In this document: positions 1-12,400 of the stretch, piece by piece | How positions within the stretch are numbered: the first letter of the stretch is position 1 | Layout: every line of letters begins with the position of its first letter | Assembly (NCBI GenBank): GCA_035236585.1 | Contig: CP141126.1 | Location: forward strand, 11,421,001 to 11,485,000 | Length of the DNA stretch: 64,000 nucleotides | Direction: 5' to 3' | Source: Warburgia ugandensis | Lineage: Eukaryota; Streptophyta; Magnoliopsida; Canellales; Canellaceae | Translations under genes and position numbers: made by a program | Notes under the pieces: generated by a model | What the model saw: only the letters and a program-made list of their open reading frames with translations | Databases searched by the model: none | Told to the model about the DNA's origin: nothing

Positions 1-2
1 CG

Positions 3-2828
3 AGCGATGGTCGATCAAAAATGGAAAATGGTGAGAAGGATTTGAAGTGTTCCTGTTGCGATGTGAGTTTAAAGGATGGATTCTATTCACCTTATTTGTT
101 GTTTAAGCCTTCTTGGGATGTTTTGGATTATACCCAAAAATCAAATTTGATTAAGGAAAAAGGTGAGGAAGTGGAGAACTGTGATGGGTATTCGGATCCA
201 TCGAAATCCGAATGCCCAACAGAGTATGAGAAAGATGAGATTATAAACAGAGATGAAGAGGCAGAAAACCAGATGCTTTCTGATGTTTCTGCTGACAAAA
301 CTGTTGAAAGAACAGAAGAGGAGAAAGTGGACAAGGAATATGATTGTATGGAGAGCTTTTTGGGGTTTCGCTGCGAAGAAATTGAAGGAGGCGATGAGAT
401 TGGTTCTATGAAGACAGAGGAAGAAGCAGTTGAAGAGCATTCAGAATTGCCCTTGGAAGGTAATGTTATTCTTCCATCATCTGATGACAATGAGATCTTG
501 GTTCCAACATGTAGAGAAGATTCGTCAATTGAAATACTTACTCCTTGTTTGGGGAGATTCTCTGATGACGAGCGTCTGCTTCCGGTTGCATTGATTGATT
601 CGATGACTGTTAAGTATCAAACATCAATGAAATACAGAGTAGAAGAAGAACCGGTGGTTACCAAATCAGAATTTCTTGAACAAGTTGTGCCTATTGTTGA
701 TACAAGAAATGTTATGGAAGATGAAGTAGTCTTCTTCTTTTCCAAAAGAGAAGATGGAGTGCTAGTACTTATCACTGATGAGGATGATTCAAAATCGACA
801 AAGCTTGAAATTTTGGCTGAGAATGAGTGTTCTTCATCCGTTCTCGCTAAAAAATCCAATGGGGATTTGGTTGAAGATGTGTCAAGTCAAGTTGCTATTT
901 CTCAAGCAACCCAAACGGATGGAGATGCTGACAACACGGAACCAGCGGTAAAGGATTATGATGAAACTCGAGGTAAACGGATCATAAATTTGCAGGTTTT
1001 TCTATTCATAATCACTTAATCATGTTTTTTACATTCATGCTAAATTTATTGTCATGCATCCTCACACTTGCATTTCATGATATATACAGTATCTGGTGAA
1101 TATAGTGAAATCGTAGATACTGAGGATAAACCTGAGAGTCTTGTCGAGAAAGATCTCTCTCATGAGACTCTGATGGATTCTCATCAAGTTGATGAATCAG
1201 TTCCTTCTTTTGAAGCTCTTCAAACAGAGCAGTCTCAAGATGATGATGAGGATACTGCTGACCATAGAACTTGTCATGAACTTGCGGCAGATGAAGATCA
1301 GGGTATAGCTTCTACTTCACAGTCTATCTATTCCCTTGGTTATCGAATTATATGATTCTGATCATGAATGTTAAACTGGATTTTAGTTTCTTATTCGTGA
1401 TTATATAATGTAGGGCCAGAACCACCTAAGGAATTGGCTAGAGATGGAGGAGAGTGCAGCTTAGCATCTCGACCAGCACTCCAAATTGAACCGATTCAGA
1501 GGATTGGACAAGGAATTAATCATCATGTACCCTCTTGTTACAATGAGGCAGAGGAAGAGAAAGTGCCTGAGACACCGACTTACATTGAAGGTATTCACAG
1601 TCTACATAAAAGATTATTATTTGAGAGAAAAGAATCAGGGCCAGAATCATTGGATGGGAGCGTCATTAGTGAGATCGATGGTGGAGAAGGTCTGACTTTA
1701 GATCGTCTAAAATCAGCTCTCAAAGCTGAACGGCGGGTTCTAGGTGCATTATATGCAGAGCTAGAAGAAGAAAGGAGTGCCTCCGCAATTGCAGCTAACC
1801 AGACAATGGCAATGATAACTAGGCTTCAAGAAGAGAAGGCTGCAATGCAGATGGAAGCATTGCAATATCAGCGGATGATGGAGGAACAGTCTGAGTATGA
1901 TCAAGAAGCATTACAGCTACTGAATGAGCTTATGGTAAAGAGAGAGAAGGAGAAGCAAGAGCTGGAGAAAGAGCTAGAATTGTATCGAAAGAAGGTCCTC
2001 CAGTATGAGGGCAAAGAGAAGACGAGGATGATCAAGAAGAAGAAGGATGAAGAAAGGAGCAGAATTTCCTCTGCTTCTTCTAGCCCCGAGGACAGCGACG
2101 GGCTATCTACAGATCTTAATGAAGGGGATGACAATTTCTATGGCCTGCAAGAAAGCACACAGAATACACCGGTGGACGAGGTTCTAAGCATAGGAATATT
2201 GCAAGAAAACACAAAGCAATTGATCACACTTGACGAATCATTAGCTGATTTTGAGGGAGAGAGGCTCTCCATTCTAGAGCAGCTCAAGGCATTGGAAGAG
2301 AAGCTCTTTACACTAGGTGATGAGGGAGAGCACTTTGAAGATGTAAAAGCAATCGAAGAACTCACTGTTTATAACGGCAATATGGTCTGTGGGAATTATG
2401 AAATATGTGGTCATGAAGAAAACGGGATCCCCAATGGTTTCTCTGATGAATTGAGTACTAATGGGAAGCATCATACGGAGAGAAGAAACATGGGTCCCAA
2501 AGCAAAGAGGCTTCTTCCTCTTTTTGATGCCATTGGCATGGAAAATGAAAATGAATTACATGAAGACCAAGATGTTGCTGCCATTTCACAAAACTCTGTT
2601 CCTAAATTTTCCTCTGATGACAGGAGGATTGCTATTGAGGAAGAAGTGGATCATGTCTATGAAAGACTGCAGGCTCTTGAAGCTGATAGAGAATTCTTAA
2701 AGCATTGCATCAGCTCTTTGAAGAAGGGTGATAAGGGGATGGATCTTCTTCAAGAGATATTACAACACCTTCGTGATCTAAGGACCGTGGAACTTCGCGT
2801 GAAGAATACCAGCGATGCTCTATCATGA
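3..2828 (+). CDS. MYOB: Myosin-binding protein (MyoB family, GTD-binding/DUF593), 5' end outside the window
   Basis: Three exons join in frame: 3-972, 1090-1302 and 1414-2828 (stop TGA), with GT-AG introns 973-1089 and 1303-1413. About 865 residues are visible. The reading frame is open to the left edge, so the N terminus, which carries the membrane anchor in this family, is missing. The first visible exon has the family's CSCC cysteine cluster followed by PSWDVLDYTQ and a long acidic linker. The last exon carries the coiled-coil GTD-binding domain at about 1690-2010 (LDRLKSALKAERRVLGALY onward) and a second conserved coiled coil near the C terminus at about 2615-2805. Known role of the family: receptors that bind the globular tail of myosin XI on vesicles moving along actin. 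Assignment to one Arabidopsis paralogue is not possible. The exon junctions are my splice prediction; all three are phase-consistent. Confidence 0.9.
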
Positions 2829-3770
2829 CTTCGAGCTTAGTTAGTGCAAGGTAATTCAATATGCTCAGTTTAGTAGCTTCACATTCTGACTACGCATACA
2901 TAATTCCAGAAAATGATTCATTACTTAGTTTATTCATGATCTATTCCACATTCTCACATTCTACCATGTCGATTATTAAGTACATTAATCTTAGCATATA
3001 CCAAGTACTAGAGAGAACATTCCTGTTTTTCTCATTTTGAATGATAACGAAATTTTAGCAATGCAGGAAAGCTTACGCTACTTAGGTTGCCTATAAATCT
3101 TATTGTCCTATTCCAATTGATCTATGCCCAAAGTTCTGATGTACTATTAGTTTGATACTTGCAGATCTATTGAATGAGTCGAGTCAGTCGACCGGTTTGG
3201 AGAAAGGCATCTGGGGTGGATGCTACAGAGGGGAGAGATTCTTATGGAAGTATGGTAATCCCTCTGGGAGGGACCACCCTCGTTTGGTTTGTGAAGTTGT
3301 TATAGCCGTGTGTGAGCAGACTAGCAAATGGAGTCTGCTTCTATGTCTCTCCCTGGTTTTTGTTTCTAGGTAACCCAAATTTTTGTGGGGTTTCTACGGA
3401 AGCCATCACCTCTCTTCAGGGAAAAGTGGATGGGGCAGGGAGGAGTGGTAGGTCAGCCACTCTGTCATCTTCGTCTGTGGTACACATGCTGGTTGGCAAA
3501 GCTGCACAAAATCCAAGCACGATTCCAGTGCCAGGTATACCAGTAGTTGACAGAAAGGATTAGCACAGTTCTTTCTTTTCCTTATTTTATTTTTTTTGAG
3601 GGGTGGGTAAAGGAGTATCCATTTCTTACTGCATATGGTTTTGATCAATTTTCGAGTATTGTTTTTTCTTTAGTGACCCTCTTGACTACCTGGATTTGTA
3701 CACTAAGTGTATTCATTTGTATCTATAAATGTGTGTTTATGATGACTTTATAGAGTCTTCAACTTTATCT
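2829..3770 (+). other. Probable 3' UTR of the MyoB gene, possibly with an intron
   Basis: No coding potential follows the TGA. A good donor (CAAG|GTAATT, GT at 2851) and acceptor (TTGCAG, exon from 3165) suggest a 314-bp intron in the 3' UTR. The T-rich stretch at 3580-3770 is a plausible end of transcription. This is inference from splice-like signals only. Confidence 0.35.
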
Positions 3771-5915
3771 GCTGCAACAGCCGGTCAAATGTTCACATGG
3801 ATGGAACTTTTCTTTGTTCTTTCCCCTTTTGTTTTTGATTGGTCCTGCTCCTGAAACAAGGAGACCAGGGCATTACTTTAATTAGATTTCACGGTTGAAA
3901 GGAGAAGCTGAGTTTGCTAAAATCTTCGCAATTGGCAATATACTTTCTCTTTAAGCAAGACTACCTAACTCAAAACTTCATAGTAGTGATTACGGTTCAG
4001 TTTGTGGGGACCCGGGAATGGCGGTTTGATAATTGATACTACTTGTTCATTCATACCTACTACGACTAGTGGGTTGATCCAAGTGAATCTGTAAGAGGGA
4101 TATACAAGCCTAGCAGAAATTGCTGATTTCTCGGACCACAATAAGTTCGATACATATATATATTCTGATCGCCACTCAATACTAGACCCAGTCACACTCC
4201 ATTGGAATTAAGAGAGCGAGTGCAGTTTTATATCTTTTTAGAGTTTTGTGAACTTAAATCATTGAAATAGTATTACTTTTTTTTCTTATTTTTTTTAACA
4301 AGCAAATCACTTATACAAGCTCCTAATTTAATTTCTTGCCGAAGGAGAATGCAGCAACTTGAACCTGTCACCAAGTGTACTTTGGTAAGGATGCTAAACA
4401 TTTGTTTCTAAGTGATAGTGTGAACCAATGATATATATGAAGCAATAGTGTGAAAATCAAGTTTATTTTGTTGAAAGATTCATCCACATGCAATGAGACG
4501 TGTATTGTTCATCATAGAGATATGATAAAAAAAAACCCCGAAAACCAGCTTAGTCCTGAAATTAGTAGTTATTTGATACCAGTGTATGACTATGAGTGAT
4601 GGGTGGGCACTATGCTAATTATTTAGTGATCCAAACCATTTATCTATTTGCTCCTGTGTTGGTGAGCAATAGACTGAAATTCAGCTCGTTCTAGCAAATG
4701 GAAGGTGTCTAATTTGTGGCCTTTGATGCAGCAAAATGGAAAAGGAATGGCCCAACCCATAAAAAATGAGTCCTCTTAAGTGAAAGCTTATCGACAACAT
4801 TAAAAAAATAAATAATAAACAAAAAACGAAAAGCCCATTGCATGAACCATCTAGCAATCTAACAGGCCTTTTGCATGTTGATTTGATAAATGAGAAGTCT
4901 CAGGATTTAAACTCCCAACAAGTAAGGCTAGTACTAAATTAGTTTACCATTCGACCTAAAAACTTAACTTGATTGAACGTTGGCCGACAATATTTGTATC
5001 TCTAACAGAATATATCATTCATACCAAAGTAGTAAATCAAGGGGTGAGTACGGAACAAGTCTTCTCCAATCGACTTTCTAGAAGCTCATATTTTTCACAA
5101 AAACATGCCCCTCCATCATAAAATAGCTCTTGATTAAGAAACGATAAAACGGAAGTTGACAATTCATAAGTTAAGCTTGATGCTTGATGGAATTGTTTGT
5201 AGGATTTGATAGACTAATAGGAATATTTGTGATGATGCAATTCATTTTCCAATAAAAATCCAGCTTAGTATTGAGCAAGTGTATGATCTGTTCCCTGGAC
5301 AGAGTTGATTATATTTTCAGTTCACTAACTGTCAAAGTGCACAATCTAATTGACTATTTGCTTTGCTCATCAAGATACTTCGATTTAGTAGACAAGAAAT
5401 TCTTCTACGTTGTTTGCAGTGAAATAGTTGATTTTAGATGATTTCATATTTTTTTAGATTGACTTCATATAATCTTAGTATGACAATTGTATCAATCAAT
5501 TCCTTATGTAGGATTGCTATTTATTATATATACACTTACAAGTTAATACAGTATCTCATAAATTCCTATAATTACATGGTATCATAGCTTAGGCTTTCTC
5601 ATAATGGCTTCATTTCTTTTTTCTCTTCTTCATCCCACCAATTCAAAAGCTTTCATCATTCCAAATTGGTCATGTTAGATCGCACGAACTATATCCTTTG
5701 GTCGTCTCTCTTTGTCAAGGGTAATGACATGATGGGATATGTTTATAGAAGATTTCCCAGCTTGGTGGATTTACTAGAAAAATTACAAAATAATTTGTTA
5801 GTCCCACATACAAATTAATTGAATTAGCTAAATTTGGCACATCCTCATTAGTCATTGACATGTGTATTGGATTTGCTGTTAAATCAGGCAAATTCGTGTT
5901 AGTCAGCCAATTGGT
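3771..5915. other. Intergenic DNA, no gene seen
   Basis: AT-rich sequence with only short chance open frames (for example 3965-4195 on the minus strand). I recognise no domain, RNA gene or transposon end here. Confidence 0.5.
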
Positions 5916-5935
5916 TAAATTCTACTCTATAAAAA

Positions 5936-6111
5936 GGGTAGCCCCACTGCATGAAGTTCCTGTGTATACAGGGTTTGAGGAAGGGGCAGACCACAAGGGT
6001 CAATAGTTTGCAGCCTTACCTTGCATTTTGCAAGAGATTGTTTTTATGCCTTGAACCCATGACCTCAAGGTCACACAACGACAACTCTATGATTACGCAA
6101 GGCTCCCCTTC
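5936..6111 (-). mobile_element. Au-type SINE, full length
   Basis: Read on the minus strand it starts with the tRNA-like head (AAGGGGAGCC...), has a B-box-like GGTCATGGGTTCAAGGC, then the conserved GACCCTTGTGGTC body and the GGGGCTACCC tail. A perfect 20-bp target duplication flanks it (5916-5935 and 6112-6131). The family is the widespread angiosperm Au SINE, recognised from its consensus. Confidence 0.88.
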
Positions 6112-6319
6112 TAAATTCTACTCTATAAAAACTCTAAATATAACTCCTTTGTAAAAATCACCCTTTTGAAATCTACCATGAGAAACTAGAAAATTCCTAA
6201 TTTGATCTTAAGCTTTGAAAGTTTTGGGCCTGCAAATAGATAAATTTTGATGTGATTCATTTTCATGCAATTTAAAGCTATCTCTAACTAAAATATAAGT
6301 TGAAATATGGGCCCATTAT

Positions 6320-7690
6320 GCGGAATTACTAGTCTCGGTTCATGGCCAGCCCGATGACATCTGTGAGCAGATATCCAGTATTATCATGGATTATATGACT
6401 CCATAGGAGAGTGTCATACTCAATGTCTTATAAGCAACCGTTGATTTCTCCACCTGTGAATCCATTCGGATTGGCAACGCGTTGATAAGAGCGGTGAGAG
6501 AACATTGGCTGTTGTTACTAAGGCTGATAATGCCCCAGAAGGTTTGCTTGAGAAAGTGACAACAGTTGCAGTTAATATAGGGCTTGGTTATGTTTACGTG
6601 AGAAATCGAATTGGTGATGAAAAAGCAAGGATGGAAGAGGTCAGTTTGTTTGAATATCATCCTCTTGTTTCTGAGATTGATAAGTCCATCGTTGTGTTCT
6701 AGTGCTAGCCCAGAAGCTTATCCAAGTTAAATCAAATAGCATCCCAAAATGTTTGCCGCACCTAACAAGGAAAATCAACTCGAAGCTCAATCAAATATCT
6801 GAGTTTAAACGCGTGCCCCAAAACCTAGAGACGCTCGCTGATGCGTAGCAAGTTACATTGAGATCCTTGAAACAGCGAAAGAATCCCTTCCCAATGTGCT
6901 CCTTGGAGGGGAATTCGAAGAATTCACTGAGACTATGCTTTGCACTGCTTGAATGGGATGCTCCTTCCGTATCTAAAGAACTTCACAATCAAAGTGCAGT
7001 TGATGACTCAATTTTTTTGATGGATGAAATTATTGCTTTAGAGGAAACCAAGGATATGGAGCTTCCAAATTTTTTGCCATGGGAGGCATTTATGATCCTT
7101 CTGCAAAAGAAAGTGAACAAGGCTACTGCTGATATACCCTTGAAGTTTGCTCAAAATGTGTGGAATTATGTTGAGGAAGTGGTGATCCGCGTTTTTGTAA
7201 TCACTCCGGAGCTCATTCTCAATTCAAGTATTCTATCCTTGGAGATGTCCATAATCTGATGGACATGATGGGTAGCGAGCGAGCGGAAGAGATTGTTGAA
7301 AAGGAGAAGCTGGTTGATTACACTTCCAACCCGAAGCTTAATGGAGCAGCAATCTGTTCTCATGACGGTCATCAATGACCCTTCAAAGCCAAATAAGTCG
7401 AATCTAAAAGAATTTGGTATGGTCGAAGTCACACATCTGAGGCTGTACTCGGCCACTGTAGCGCAGGCCTACTATATGAAAATGAGAACTACATCTTGTT
7501 GAAGGATTCTAATTCTACGCCTAGTCGACAACTTGGCTTTGGATTTCTGTTAGGAAATTGTTAGCTGGCATGCGGGCTCAAATTATGGAGTTAATGGGAG
7601 GTGGTCGGGGCATTGAACCGATGCATGGTCAGCATTCATCAACTGCCAACAAGTGGAATAGGCTCATGGAATGTATTTTCTTGGATTAGA
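6320..7690 (+). pseudogene. Dynamin-related protein 4C-like pseudogene, 5'-truncated
   Basis: Conceptual translation in shifting frames follows plant DRP4-type (Mx-like) dynamins in order. First come pieces matching the GTPase-domain end: GQPDDICEQISSIIMDY, then ESVILNVL and ATVDFSTCESIRI. Next is VVTKADNAPEGLLEKVT (the TKAD guanine-specificity motif, about 6510-6565), and GLGYVYVRNRIGDE. Stalk pieces follow (IFLMDEIIALEETKDMELPN at about 7010-7070, then FAQNVWNYVEEV). Last come MKMRTT and LRLVDNLALDF at about 7475-7550 and a GGG-rich end near 7590. It is broken by stops at 6404-6406 and 6431-6433 and by several frameshifts. The N-terminal P-loop half is absent. No introns are evident, so a processed copy is possible but unproven. 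DRP4-like genes often occur as families, so an intact relative probably exists elsewhere in the genome. Confidence 0.8.
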
Positions 7691-7701
7691 CTTTCTTTCT
7701 T

Positions 7702-7876
7702 ACAGAAGGGGAGCCTTGGTGCAATGGTAGATTTGTCATCGTATGACCTTGAGGTCACGGGTTCAAGGCAAGGAAATATCCTCTTGCAAAATGCAAGATA
7801 AGGCAGCGTACTATTGATCCTTGTGATCAGTCCTTCTCCGGACCTGGCATCTGTGCGAGCTTTGTGCACGGACTGC
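7702..7876 (+). mobile_element. Au-type SINE
   Basis: Starts near GGGGAGCCTTGGTGCAATGG, with GTGACC-type B-box region GGTCACGGGTTCAAGGC and a TTGATCCTTGTG body. It has an imperfect 14-bp target duplication (7688-7701 and 7877-7890, one mismatch). It lies directly downstream of the dynamin-like pseudogene. Confidence 0.8.
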
Positions 7877-7890
7877 AGACTTTCTTCCTT

Positions 7891-9300
7891 CCAATTTTTG
7901 GAATAGTTTTGATTTTGATTCTTGTATTTTTAATTTGGTACTTTGTTTTTTGATAAATCAAACAACCTCTTGGTGATGTTACCATGAGGCACACCACTTT
8001 TCGCCTTATGGGCCCTTTCCCTTGATTGATTTTGGCTATCCATCTTATCCCCAGCATTTTGGGTATCTTAGTAGATAGAACATTCACCACAGAGAAGTTT
8101 GGAATTGCATGAACATATGTCGTATACAGTGAAATTGTATCCAAATAGATCTGCAATCGTTATCATCAAAGTTTATCTGTAATATAATAGTCAAATTGGA
8201 TCCACTAGTAAGGAAAGGTTTTTGCCCTTTATTCATCTGGCCTAGAGAGTCTGCATATATGTGTCCGTCTAGTGGAATTGGAATTGATATCCGTCAAAGC
8301 AACATATGACAAACATAACTTGTAATCCAAGGGATGCCTCCATAGCTTAAAGAGTTTCGAAGTGCAGCTTTGATTGTTTTGATCTTCTTCAAAGGAGATT
8401 CAAATGCCCTCCCAGAGCAAATAGCATCCAATTAAATGTCCCGAGTCTAAGTCTAAAATTACGTCGTGGCAAAAGCCCACATACAAAGACCAGGCAATCT
8501 AATTCGCAGAGCTTTCAACAGTATTACAATTAGCTGGCGCATAATTGAAGCCAATTGCAGCCCAATGTAACTAGTTATGAACTTCTTCTCGGAAGTTAAA
8601 TACACGTACCCCCTGAACTTCCTCAAACCCTGGTCACTCAGGAACCCTAGTCAACCAGGTAAGGGACTCCTTGTGCCACTGCCCTGTTAAGGCTTTGGTG
8701 CAATTACTTGTCAACTTATTTCGGAACTGTTATCATTCAGTGGTCTGCAAGTATGCAAGTTCGGTGGTCATTCCCAAAATGCCCGCCCATAAATATGACA
8801 ATTTTGCTATGGTATATTCGACATTTCCAAAGGTGTCTCCCCTGCATCTTTGACAACGCTACACAGATGAAATGGAAGATTCAGAATGCTTAGGCACCGC
8901 ACCAGAGCAAAACTTAACTGCGAATGAGGATTTGCAAGTTAGCTTGGCAAATCAAAAGAACGAGACAATGAAAAAGAAGACGTTATAAATTTCCTTCATT
9001 CTTCTGCACACGGCCGGTTTCTGGCAAACAAGTTAATCAAGTTTCAAGCCACACTTCTTCCAAAGAAAGAAAATCTAAAACGAAATAAAGAGGGCAGAGT
9101 CTCTCTGGCTCCGGAACATGACGATCAGCAAGTTCCCACAGAGATCCGGCCTGCTTCTTCACTTCTCCGACACAAATATCAAGAAGATATGGCGAACATC
9201 TGTTAGCCTTGTGAAATGGTGCAACCTGTTCTTCAGTCGCATATTGATGTACTAAAGATGATGATTGCCATGCAAATACATAAAATTAAAAGATTAAACA
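7891..9300. other. Intergenic DNA, no gene seen
   Basis: Contains only chance open frames (for example 7891-8156 minus and 8671-8893 plus). The part from about 9000 may be 3' UTR of the DENN-domain gene that ends at 9460 on the minus strand. Confidence 0.4.
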
Positions 9301-9459
9301 GAAAGAACAGTCGCATCCCATCTCTAGACCGCTGCTAATTCATTGTACTATGATGAAATACAAAATGATACCATATGCTGCCCTTTGGCAGCAAGATACA
9401 TCTTCCATCTTGAAGTGGGCCACCTGATCCTATCATGATTAATGATAAAATGGTGGATT

Positions 9460-12400
9460 TTACCGAGGTGAATTGGTCTCAGAATACCCAACATGCATAG
9501 AAGGCCGCCCAGGGAGCTTTGTCAGTTCTAGGCTTCCCCGTAAAAGGGTAGCTCTTTGCGGGTTGAAAAGTAGAAGCTGCTGCATGTCCTTGGGAAGCTT
9601 GTTGAACACTATCTGTAGATCGCCTCTGAGTTTTTGGCATGCCAAAACAGAGTCAGGATTGCCTCTTCCGGACTGCTGTGACTTCAACATAGAGTTAAAC
9701 AAGAATTACGATGATGTATGAAGTAACTAAATCAACATATGAAATTTCATAGAGAAGAGGGCCTATGAGATGCAACATATGAGTACAGAACAAATAGTGA
9801 GTCCACCCGATATAGCGGAATTTTTCAATTGGCCAAATCGGATGGTTGTATTGGAAATAGCGGGTATATCAGTCCACATATAGGCCAAAATATTGTATCT
9901 GATGTTTCACTAACCCGATTTATTCGGTATAATGGCCAATACTTTGTTCCATGCATCCGAGAGAATTACATTGTTAAAAACCGTATGCAGATTGTGCTAT
10001 TCAGTAATGTACATTCTGAATTTTTGTGATAATGATATTTACAACTAAAACAGATTTAAGGGATTGACCAGAACTATATTAGATACAGCCAGCCCATAGA
10101 GATTTATGGGGTTGAAAACTTTGACAGCCCTTCAAGTAAAATTTCAGAATACAAAATGAGTCATCACATTACACTCAACTCCTAAAGAAAAGATGAACTC
10201 AAGACAATGGTTGCGATGTAATGATTATATACCACACAGAAAGTCTCCCATAATGTGTCTTCTCACTGTCTTCCAGGATGGAATAAAATGAAGCTAAGTG
10301 GGAACTTTGCTGCTAGTGTAATATCCTTAATTTTTAGGATAAAATAAGAAATTATTAAATAAATTAAAATAAAAATTTATAGATGAAATTTTTTCCTGAA
10401 AACATAAGAATTAGAAAGTGCTCGTCGATACGAATCCAACGCCACCAAGAACGCGAAAAACAGAGCTCAAACGAGGGAGTTATGAGCCGTCAAAGTTGAA
10501 AGGGCAAATTGGTCATTTGATAGAGACGTGTTAGACAGGGGTCCAAATTGATACTGGCACCCCCGTCTTCCACACATCTCTACCAGTGCCGAAAAAATCG
10601 CCGGAGAGAGGTGGAAAGAGACGTGTGGGGAAGAGTTTCTCTTCCCCAAGACTCTAAAACCCTATATCTATGCTCCTCTAGGAGCCAAAACGCTCCACTT
10701 TGAGCGTTTTCTCTGAGTTTTTACGCAAAACCCTAGCCCTGCAAAACTTGGATTTTCCGGCGAGTGGAGCCCCGACAACACGAGCAACTCCGGCCAAGTG
10801 CAAGGTAAGCCTTAAACCTATGTTTTTCGTATTTATTAAATAGAAAAACAATTAAGAAAACATTTAAAAAATTAGGAAAAATCAGATTTTTAGGAACCTG
10901 TGTGCACGCTACTGTTGGAGCGTGATTTCACGGATCAAACCTAGTCCTTTTGAAAATCGCACCGTCCAACTAATGCACAAGAGACCTAAGAGCATACCCT
11001 TTAAATTTGGGAGTGATCCAACGGTGGATTTTTCCAGAAAACCCAAAAACCAATACCTATGGAGGATTTTACGTTGGTGTCTGCGTCGGCGTGCGTCGGT
11101 ATACGTTGGTGTAAACCGGCGGAAAAGGGCACCGCCGGTATAAACCACCTTATGGTGGTCCGGCAGGCCCCATTTGAAGGTAGTTTTCACTAAAACTTGA
11201 TTTTTAGGAGCTAGAGAGGTTCAAATCACGATCCGGAAGAGGCGTTATGACCGTATTGACGACGTTGACCTAGTTTTAACTTAAAAACTTAGAAATGACA
11301 ACTTTTTCTTTAGAAAATTTTTAAAATAGTGATGTGACATGTACATGTGCACTTGAATATACCAGTTAAAGGGAGTTATTAGCAAGCTAGTGGTCTCACA
11401 CTGAGGTAGGTGACGACAACTAATGTTTTGCCTTGATTTTTAAACCATGTTTAAACATAGCATCATGTGTGATTGTGTTTTTAAAATGCAATTATTATTT
11501 ACCGTGGATTTCATGCGACATTGCGTATAGGATGGTTATTCCTAATTGAAATCTTTTACTGAATAAACTTATTTAAAATGCTTTTACAAGCATGATGTTA
11601 ATTTGTTATGCTTAATTAGAGACTTATTTCTTATTATATATATAGAAAATGCATGGATTTACATGAAAATGAGAATAGAGGCTTATTAGCTGGTCCTTTT
11701 ATAGGCTAACCCCAGGATGAGGGGCATGTCTTGGGGATTGCAAGCTATAAGTGCTCTTGAGTTTTAGCATATACATATGATTTTCGTGTTTTATATTTGA
11801 TGACGGGTGCTCTCGCCAGGTGGGCGTCATGCTAGGAGGGATAGGGCCGGCCACCCACCTTTCGAGATTATGATGTGATGAGTTTGTGATATGATAGACA
11901 TATGCCCATATATGGCATTCTGTAGGGCTTTGGTAACATGGATAGTCCACACTACCGGTCTGAGCCTTTCCATGGGGACAGACGTTAAGTCTCCCGTTAT
12001 GGTATCGACGGGGAGCGGCGGCGGCTGATACCCATGGAGGGTTGCCATTGCAGCATGATGGCCCATATTCTTATTATGTGTGCATGTATGATGAGCATGG
12101 TTATGGATGATATGCCTAGGTGTGACGACACTCAAAGGTTGACTACGTGAACCCCTGATCAGGGATGTTAGTGCAATGTGGTGAGACCCATTACCTTAGG
12201 GTGCCCTTATTCTGGTTGTATGCTCCATTTTATTGATTCATGTCATATTTTAACTCCTTGAATTTTATGTTTTAGCATATGGAATAAATTGGCATTTATT
12301 GAACATGGCATTATGATATCACTATTTTCATAAATGTTAGATTTTTCATCAGTATTGTTCATTATTTCTTTCATTTATTACATTAATTGTCTATGTACCT

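Noticed and set aside
7827..8156. 109-codon minus-strand open frame
   Set aside because: It runs into the Au SINE and has no recognised domain. An impression of a retrotransposon linker could not be supported.
9460..9702. Reading the 80-codon minus-strand frame as a separate small gene
   Set aside because: Its sequence matches the conserved C terminus of the DENND6-like protein and it has an acceptor in the right phase, so it is that gene's last exon.
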